Source: an archaeon
Lineage (GTDB): Archaea; Nanobdellota; Nanobdellia; Pacearchaeales; GW2011-AR1
Length of the DNA: 26,608 nucleotides
Reading direction: 5' to 3'
Assembly: GCA_027318675.1 (NCBI GenBank)
Contig: DAHVOT010000001.1
Location: 1 to 26,608, forward strand
The notes under the pieces were generated by a model. The model had not been told where the DNA came from. It saw only the letters and a program-made list of their open reading frames with translations, and searched no databases. Both the position numbers and the translations under genes were made by a program. Below are positions 22,484 through 26,608 of this stretch, in pieces. Every line of letters begins with the position of its first letter. Position 1 is the stretch's first letter.

Positions 22484-22537
22484 TTAAATAAATTTCCTCC
22501 TTATTTGAATGTATGAAAAATTTATTTTTTCTTCCAT
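22484..22537 (-). CDS. Mini-ORF (17 codons) between L22 and S3
   Basis: The sequence reads MEEKINFSYIQIRRKFI and its TAA directly abuts the S3 ATG. It starts two bases after the L22 stop. It is in frame with S3 and begins with the same four residues (MEEK), so stop readthrough would give an N-terminally extended S3. It contains the repeated leader element and the S3 Shine-Dalgarno. Translation is unproven. Confidence 0.25.
   Translation of the reverse strand: MEEKINFSYIQIRRKFI
22496..22523 (-). promoter_or_regulatory. Repeated leader element plus Shine-Dalgarno before S3
   Basis: On the minus strand the order is AAATTTTTCA (22523-22514), six bases, CAAA (22507-22504), three bases, then GGAGG (22500-22496), 12 bases before the S3 ATG. 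It shares sequence and internal spacing with the elements before S19 and S14. Confidence 0.55.
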
Positions 22538-22539
22538 GT

Positions 22540-23190
22540 TTATTTTTTCTTCTCCTTTTTATTTTCTTTAGCTTTCATCTCAACTGCTTTAAGCATTATA
22601 TGACTTCTCTTTCTTCTTACTCTTCCAAATCTCCCTCTTGGAGCAGGAGCCCAATTAGCACTTGCTTCAACTATTATTGGTTCAAGTATCTCGTGGTTAT
22701 TTGCATTTCCAGCAAGACTTTTCAATAATATTATAAATTCCTTTGCAGCTCTTTGAGGATATTTTCCTCCACTCATTCCTTTCCCTTTTTGATGAGGATA
22801 TTCTCCTTTCATCGGAACAGCTTTTTTTAACAAAGTAACCTGTTCTAAATCTCTTATTGCATCTCCTATTCTCTTTCCTTTTACAAATCTGCATATGTTA
22901 ATGGCATATTTTGTTGAAACAGGAACACTTTTTGCATTAACATAAACTTCTTCTTTCTTTATCTTTTTTGAAGGTTTTTTTATTTCTTTTTTGTCTTCTT
23001 TTGTTTTTTTATCATCGACTTTTACTGTTTTTTCTTCTGAGACCTTAGTTTCTTCATTTTCTTTTTGCTCTTCTACCTTTTCTTCAACTTTATCTTCTTT
23101 TACCGGAGCATTCTCAATTATCTTTGCCTTTGGCTGTTTTTTCATTGCGTTTCTTTCTTTTTGATTTGGATTATAATTTTTTTCTGTCAT
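22540..23190 (-). CDS. rpl22: Large ribosomal subunit protein L22 (uL22) with long charged N-terminal extension
   Basis: The 216-residue protein is about 60 longer than the usual archaeal 150-155. The core begins near residue 85 (VNAKSVPVSTKYAINICRFVKGKRIGDAIRDLEQV) and continues with MKGEYPHQKGKGMSGGKYPQRAAKEFIILLKSLAGNA and APAPRGRFGRVRRKRSHIMLKAVE, including the beta hairpin that lines the exit tunnel. Residues 1-80 are a low-complexity Lys/Glu/Val region (VEEKVEEQKENEETKVSEEK and similar). No internal Met near residue 80 would start a normal-length protein, so the extension appears genuine. The start lies 7 bases after the S19 stop. Confidence 0.93.
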   Translation of the reverse strand: MTEKNYNPNQKERNAMKKQPKAKIIENAPVKEDKVEEKVEEQKENEETKVSEEKTVKVDDKKTKEDKKEIKKPSKKIKKEEVYVNAKSVPVSTKYAINICRFVKGKRIGDAIRDLEQVTLLKKAVPMKGEYPHQKGKGMSGGKYPQRAAKEFIILLKSLAGNANNHEILEPIIVEASANWAPAPRGRFGRVRRKRSHIMLKAVEMKAKENKKEKKK

Positions 23191-23197
23191 TTTTTAT

Positions 23198-23593
23198 TTA
23201 TTTCTTAGCTTTGTGTTTACTTCCTTTTGTTGCACCAACTCCCGCTTTACTGTGAGCAACTTTAGATCTTGTTCCAGACATTTCCCCAAGTCTATGTCCA
23301 AGCATCTCAGGTTCTATTTGTATTGGAATAAACGTTTTTCCGTTATGAACTTGTATAGCCATTCCAATCATCTGTGGAACTATTATTATATCTCTTGAAT
23401 GTGTTTTGATTTTCTTTCCTTTTTCTAATTTGGTTTTAGCTCTCTTAACAAATTCTTCTATAACCTGGAAGTTTCTTAGAACAGTTCTTTTTTGTCTTGA
23501 AGGAAGATATTTTGCAAATTCACGAACTTCTAGTTCTTTAAGTTCTTCTACTGATTTTCCTCTGTACATATATTGCTTTTTTTGTATTTCCAT
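23198..23593 (-). CDS. rps19: Small ribosomal subunit protein S19 (uS19)
   Basis: The 131-residue protein matches archaeal S19, with MYRGKSVEELKELEVREFAKYLPSRQKRTVLR, then IKTHSRDIIIVPQMIGMAIQVHNGKTFIPIQIEPEMLGHRLGEMSGTR. The C-terminal tail VAHSKAGVGATKGSKHKAKK reaches toward the decoding site. S19 lies in the 30S head and contacts S13 and, across the interface, the 50S. A GGAG Shine-Dalgarno lies 10 bases upstream of the ATG, and the start codon overlaps the stop of a 16-codon mini-ORF (TAATG). Confidence 0.95.
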   Translation of the reverse strand: MEIQKKQYMYRGKSVEELKELEVREFAKYLPSRQKRTVLRNFQVIEEFVKRAKTKLEKGKKIKTHSRDIIIVPQMIGMAIQVHNGKTFIPIQIEPEMLGHRLGEMSGTRSKVAHSKAGVGATKGSKHKAKK

Positions 23594-23643
23594 TATGCAA
23601 AATCTCCTAATTTTGTATCCTTGAAAAATTTCTTGTTTTTCAT
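23593..23643 (-). CDS. Mini-ORF (16 codons) between L2 and S19
   Basis: The sequence reads MKNKKFFKDTKLGDFA and its TAA overlaps the S19 ATG by one base. It begins one base after the L2 stop and fills the whole gap. The S19 Shine-Dalgarno lies inside it. The peptide does not resemble the other two mini-ORF peptides, because a 2-base offset puts the shared nucleotide element in a different frame. This suggests that the DNA or RNA, not the peptide, is what is conserved. Confidence 0.25.
   Translation of the reverse strand: MKNKKFFKDTKLGDFA
23604..23631 (-). promoter_or_regulatory. Repeated leader element plus Shine-Dalgarno before S19
   Basis: On the minus strand the order is AAATTTTTCA (23631-23622), six bases, CAAA (23615-23612), four bases, then GGAG (23607-23604), 10 bases before the S19 ATG. 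The same pattern and six-base spacing recur before S3 and S14. Confidence 0.55.
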
Positions 23644-23644
23644 T

Positions 23645-24340
23645 TTACTTCTTCTTACCTGTTCTTCTTGGCCTTATTAATCCAACTCTCTTTCCTGCAG
23701 GCGCGTTTCTCTTTGCAATCTTACTCTTTATGTTCTTTCCTCTACCAGAACCTAAAGGATGATCAATTGCATTCATCTTTACTGCACTTGTTCTAGGCCA
23801 TAATTTATTTCTAGCTTTTTTAATATAATGATTCTTTCCTGCCTTTATAATTGGTTTCTCTAATCTTCCGTGTCCTGCAATCTGTCCTATAACTGCTCTA
23901 CATTTAATATTAAATGGTCTTTCTTTTTTTGAAGGAAGCATAACTAATATTTTATCTCCTATTATTCTTGTAACAGTTGCACTGTTTCCACCAGCTTTTA
24001 TGAACTTTCCTCCGTCTCCTGGTCTTGATTCAATACAATAAATTTGAGTTTTAACTGGTATATTTTCAAGAGTAAGAATATTTCCAGGTTTCACTTCTCC
24101 ATTAAATGAAATTTCTTGCCCTTCAATCATTCCCTTAAATGCAGGTATATAAAAATTACCGTCGCTGTAAACAACTTTTGCAAGAGGCGCAGAGTGTGCA
24201 GATGAATTTAAAAGTTTGACAACTGTTCCTTTTCCTTCAAGTTTTTTTGGATATCTTACTTTATATACAAAAGCAGTTGGTTTAACTCTATAAGTAGAGC
24301 TTCCATGCCCTCGTGCCTGTTGTATGATTCTCTTTGCCAT
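23645..24340 (-). CDS. rpl2: Large ribosomal subunit protein L2 (uL2)
   Basis: The 231-residue protein is near the archaeal norm. RIIQQARGHGSSTYRVKPTAFVYKVRYP is the archaeal N-terminus, ESRPGDGGKFIKAGGNSATV the central fold, and AVKMNAIDHPLGSGRGKN (about 186-203) holds the conserved histidine region near the peptidyl transferase centre. The C-terminus is short and basic (RVGLIRPRRTGKKK). L2 is essential for subunit joining. It starts 4 bases after the L23 stop and is followed by the 51-base gap before S19. Confidence 0.96.
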   Translation of the reverse strand: MAKRIIQQARGHGSSTYRVKPTAFVYKVRYPKKLEGKGTVVKLLNSSAHSAPLAKVVYSDGNFYIPAFKGMIEGQEISFNGEVKPGNILTLENIPVKTQIYCIESRPGDGGKFIKAGGNSATVTRIIGDKILVMLPSKKERPFNIKCRAVIGQIAGHGRLEKPIIKAGKNHYIKKARNKLWPRTSAVKMNAIDHPLGSGRGKNIKSKIAKRNAPAGKRVGLIRPRRTGKKK

Positions 24341-24344
24341 TTTA

Positions 24345-24587
24345 TTACATTAATCCTAGTTTAGTTGCAAGGTCGATTGCAAGATATTTTTTATTTAATT
24401 GAACGTAAGCAACTTTTTTATTATTTCTAACGTTGGTTCTTATTTTATCTACTTTAACCTTGAATAAATTTTCAATTTCTTTTTTTATTTCTGTTTTTGT
24501 AACATTTTCATCAACTAAAAAAGTTATAACGTTTTCACTTTCAACTTTCATGATTGCTTTTTCTGTTGCTATGGGTTTTAGTCTCAT
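24345..24587 (-). CDS. rpl23: Large ribosomal subunit protein L23 (uL23)
   Basis: The 80-residue protein is compact and typical of archaeal L23: RLKPIATEKAIMKVESENVITFLVDENVTKTEIKKEIENLFKVKVDKIRTNVRNNKKVAYVQL. L23 lies at the exit of the nascent-peptide tunnel next to L29 and forms the docking site for SRP and the SecY translocon. Its ATG overlaps the L4 stop by 4 bases (ATGA), implying coupling to L4, and L2 follows after 4 bases. Nothing is missing from the core. Confidence 0.95.
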   Translation of the reverse strand: MRLKPIATEKAIMKVESENVITFLVDENVTKTEIKKEIENLFKVKVDKIRTNVRNNKKVAYVQLNKKYLAIDLATKLGLM

Positions 24588-25339
24588 TTTTTATTTTCTC
24601 CTAATTTGTCTTCAAGTTCTTTTACTGCTTTTTCAGTATAAACTGCTACTCTTCCTAGGCCCCCTTTAGCTAAATCGCTTACGCTTAATTCATTTGCTTT
24701 TTTAACATCAAATAATCCTGTTTTTAGTTTTTCATCTTTTCCGATAATTAGAATCATTCCTGCATTAGTTTGATATTTTCTTCCCCTCATCTTTCCTCTT
24801 CCTGCTCTCACAGATTTTTCTTTTATTGAAATAAAATATAAATTTCCAAGAGTATTTTTTAATTCATTAAGCATTTCTTTTGTTTTCTTTTTCATTAAAT
24901 CTGAAGAAACAATGAAGGGAGTTTTTTTATCTAATTTATCGATTGTTGAATATTTCTTAAGAATATATTTTTCCGATGCAGTTGCAGATATAGAGGATAA
25001 TAATGCAATTTTCAATTCTTTTTTATTTATTTTTAAATCTCTTGTAAACTGAGTTATCTTTGGAGGATGAGCTCTCATACCTCCTTTAGCTTGAGGAACT
25101 TCAGCACCCTGCCAGTTAAATTGTGAACCTCTTCTTGAGAATATTTTTCTTGGTACCCTTGATTGCCCTCTCCCATATCCGCTTCTCCATACATGTCTTG
25201 CATGAACAATCAATCCTTTTGCCGAATGTTGTTTTCCAGCAACAGGAGAATTAGAATAAGGTTGTTGTTTTTTCTTTGCTTCAAGAACTTTTGAAACAAT
25301 ATCTTCTCTTATTTTTGATTCAAATATTTTTGATTTCAT
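24584..25339 (-). CDS. rpl4: Large ribosomal subunit protein L4 (uL4)
   Basis: The 251-residue protein matches archaeal L4, with the conserved loop QHSAKGLIVHARHVWRSGYGRGQSRVPRKIFSRRGSQFNWQGAEVPQAKGGMRAHPP (about 37-93) that reaches into the exit tunnel. The globular part with KSVRAGRGKMRGRKYQTNAGMILIIGKDE follows. It starts two bases after the L3 stop. A GGAGGT Shine-Dalgarno embedded in the end of the L3 gene precedes the ATG by about 14 bases. In bacteria L4 autoregulates its operon; no such element is evident here. Confidence 0.95.
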   Translation of the reverse strand: MKSKIFESKIREDIVSKVLEAKKKQQPYSNSPVAGKQHSAKGLIVHARHVWRSGYGRGQSRVPRKIFSRRGSQFNWQGAEVPQAKGGMRAHPPKITQFTRDLKINKKELKIALLSSISATASEKYILKKYSTIDKLDKKTPFIVSSDLMKKKTKEMLNELKNTLGNLYFISIKEKSVRAGRGKMRGRKYQTNAGMILIIGKDEKLKTGLFDVKKANELSVSDLAKGGLGRVAVYTEKAVKELEDKLGENKK

Positions 25340-25341
25340 TT

Positions 25342-26295
25342 TTATCTTTTAACCTCCACAAATTCAAATATTTTTTTCTTCTGCATTTTGCTAGGTCTTA
25401 ATGAAGAAGTTAATAATATCTGCCTCTTTGCAGGACCCTGAACACTTCCATAAACAATAATATAATCCGTGTTTGTTTCTCCATAATTTTTAATATTTTT
25501 TAATTTATTCTCAGAATCTTCTGCTTTAACCATTTGTAATATTTTTTGATTGTAATGTACTCTTGTAAACATACCCAATTGCCCAGCCATAGGTACATGG
25601 AAAGTTACACGTGCTGGATGCCAAGGGCCAATACTTCCTACTTTTCTTACTCCTTTCTCAGATTTATGAAATCTTAAAGTTATCCCGAATCTTTTTACAG
25701 GACCAGCAAATCCTTTTCCTTTAGTCAAACCCCTTACATCAACTAATTCGCCTTGAGAGAAAACATCATTTATGGATATTTCTTTGTTTAAATGGGATTT
25801 AATGAAGTTTAATTTGTCTTCAGTTGTTCCTGTTAAACCTATTTCAGTTAAATCAGGTGTTTTTTTTATCTTAGTTTTTTTAGCTTGAGAATAAGCAATT
25901 ACAGTTACATCATCGTATTCTCCAGAATTTAAATTTTCTGCAGGGTTTTTACCCTGTTTTGGAAGTTTAACAATTCTTTTTAGTTCTTTATCAACATGTT
26001 CAGCAAGCACATCTTTTGCAACTTTTCCATTTTTATAGAATCTTATAGAAAATATTTTCATTGGAGGGCATTCTATAATTGTTGATGGAATAATAATTCT
26101 TTTGTCTTTAGTCATGGAATTCGGGGTCAAATCTTTAACTTCAACAGAAGCCATACCAGCTTTATATCCGATAAATCCTTTAATATTCTTTCCAGAACTA
26201 ATTCCTTTCCAGTTTACACTAGGTAAAAATTTACTGACCCTTTTTCTTGGCCAGAACTGCAAACTTCCTTTTCTTGGTGATTTTGGAGGTGCCAT
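25342..26295 (-). CDS. rpl3: Large ribosomal subunit protein L3 (uL3)
   Basis: The 317-residue protein matches archaeal L3, with PRKGSLQFWPRKRVSKFLPSVNWK at the N-terminus and VDVRGLTKGKGFAGPVKRFGITLRFHKSEKGVRKVGSIGPWHPARVTFHVPMAGQLGMFTRVHYNQKIL as the conserved core near the peptidyl transferase centre. It is the first gene of the long ribosomal operon. Unlike the other promoter-proximal genes here it has a leader of about 45-50 bases (TATA box at 26373-26366), with no clear Shine-Dalgarno just upstream of the ATG. A 31-codon out-of-frame ORF beginning at 26326 overlaps its start. Confidence 0.95.
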   Translation of the reverse strand: MAPPKSPRKGSLQFWPRKRVSKFLPSVNWKGISSGKNIKGFIGYKAGMASVEVKDLTPNSMTKDKRIIIPSTIIECPPMKIFSIRFYKNGKVAKDVLAEHVDKELKRIVKLPKQGKNPAENLNSGEYDDVTVIAYSQAKKTKIKKTPDLTEIGLTGTTEDKLNFIKSHLNKEISINDVFSQGELVDVRGLTKGKGFAGPVKRFGITLRFHKSEKGVRKVGSIGPWHPARVTFHVPMAGQLGMFTRVHYNQKILQMVKAEDSENKLKNIKNYGETNTDYIIVYGSVQGPAKRQILLTSSLRPSKMQKKKIFEFVEVKR

Positions 26296-26365
26296 TTCTT
26301 ATATTTGTTAATAGTGCGGATATCATTTTATCCTACCCTGGAATAGTATTTCAAGAAAAAAGGGG

Positions 26366-26373
26366 TTTAAAAA
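26366..26373 (-). promoter_or_regulatory. TATA box of the ribosomal-protein operon
   Basis: On the minus strand this reads TTTTTAAA, flanked by AAGG and CCCC. It is the same box as elsewhere in the window but lies 70 bases before the L3 ATG, so initiation about 25 bases downstream would leave a leader of roughly 45-50 bases. This is the only strong TATA match in the gap upstream of L3. Confidence 0.6.
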
Positions 26374-26401
26374 CCTTATCTATTGTATTTTTCTAATTTT
26401 T

Positions 26402-26419
26402 ATAAAAAATATTTTTTAT
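26402..26419. terminator. 18-base perfect AT palindrome after the right-edge gene, possible terminator
   Basis: The sequence ATAAAAAATATTTTTTAT is a perfect inverted repeat directly adjoining the stop codon of the right-edge gene and ahead of the L3 promoter. On the minus strand it provides a run of six T. Archaeal RNA polymerase terminates at T-runs, so this is a plausible terminator separating the two transcription units, though a hairpin made only of A-T pairs would be weak. Confidence 0.35.
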
Positions 26420-26608
26420 TTAAGCAGCAAGTTCCAAATACTTTTCTGATTTATTCCCATCTATATCTGCTCTTCTTAATATTTTTCCAACTCTTTTTGA
26501 TTTTTCTCTTATTAATGCAAAATCCTCTGAGTTTTTTAGTTCAGTAGGTATCTCAATTTTATCAACTAAAAAATCGTGGGCTATCTTTGCCGTTTTAAAT
26601 TAGATCGG
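26420..26608 (-). CDS. 3' end of an unidentified minus-strand gene (partial, runs off the right edge)
   Basis: About 60 codons are open on the minus strand, ending DIDGNKSEKYLELAA at 26420-26422. No ATG, GTG or TTG lies in a usable position, so the start must be further right. The visible part is charged and predicted helical (FALIREKSKRVGKILRRADI). The apparent in-frame TAA at 26602-26600 uses a base from the terminal AGATCGG, which looks like sequencing adapter, so the stop is probably artificial. No family is recognised. Confidence 0.45.

Noticed and set aside
26231..26326. 31-codon minus-strand ORF overlapping the L3 start
   Set aside because: It has no Shine-Dalgarno and no family features, and its second half is simply an alternative frame of the L3 N-terminus. 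It is kept only as a remark on the leader.
1..26608. tRNA, rRNA, CRISPR array, insertion sequence or integrase remnants
   Set aside because: No cloverleaf-like sequence, regular spaced repeats, transposase motifs or terminal inverted repeats were seen. The gaps between genes are too short to hold them.

Overview
This window looks archaeal and AT-rich (about 30% GC by eye). It encodes archaeal/eukaryotic-type ribosomal proteins (S4e, L32e, L19e, archaeal L18, L30 and S5), an eIF1/SUI1 factor, prefoldin alpha, archaeal SecY, an EMC3/DUF106 membrane protein and an STT3/AglB oligosaccharyltransferase. The compact genes, lysine-rich tails and base composition fit a DPANN lineage such as Woesearchaeota or Pacearchaeota. 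That placement is inference; no rRNA gene is present.

Layout, left to right. (1) 3-392: the 3' end of a + strand gene. (2) 9091-416, minus strand: a surface-glycan operon that starts with the oligosaccharyltransferase AglB, followed by a GT4, two GT2 enzymes, a radical SAM/SPASM protein, a second GT4 and a zinc-ribbon methyltransferase. (3) 11015-9128, minus strand: a SpoIIM-like membrane protein and a GlcNAc-1-phosphate transferase that probably starts the lipid-linked glycan. (4) 11066-11881, plus strand: an eIF2B/ribose-1,5-bisphosphate isomerase family protein. (5) 12390-11884, minus strand: prefoldin alpha with a Cys/His-rich tail. (6) 14419-12436, minus strand: SecY and an EMC3/YidC-like insertase. 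(7) 26295-14458, minus strand: a long ribosomal-protein operon, L3-L4-L23-L2-S19-L22-S3-L29-eIF1-S17-L14-unknown-L24-S4e-L5-S14-S8-L6-L32e-L19e-L18-S5-L30-L15. (8) 26420-26608: the 3' end of an unidentified minus-strand gene running off the window.

Functionally, translation genes sit beside the protein-export machinery (SecY, EMC3-like) and the machinery that glycosylates exported proteins (GPT, AglB, glycosyltransferases). Six transcription units share one promoter geometry: an AT-rich TATA box ending exactly 21 nt before the ATG, which implies leaderless mRNAs. One such box appears to serve two divergent genes symmetrically.

The most unusual structure is inside the ribosomal operon. Its only three internal gaps longer than 25 nt, in front of S19, S3 and S14, share a nucleotide element: AAAWTTTTCA, six variable bases, CAAA, then a Shine-Dalgarno. 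Each element lies inside a 16-19 codon mini-ORF that ends at the next start codon. All three downstream products are proteins of the 30S head. Other points of note are an 89-aa unknown protein coupled between L14 and L24, an eIF1 gene with markedly higher GC than its neighbours, and a likely sequencing-adapter remnant at the right edge. No tRNA, rRNA, CRISPR array or insertion sequence was seen, and no stretch over 300 bases is free of coding sequence.
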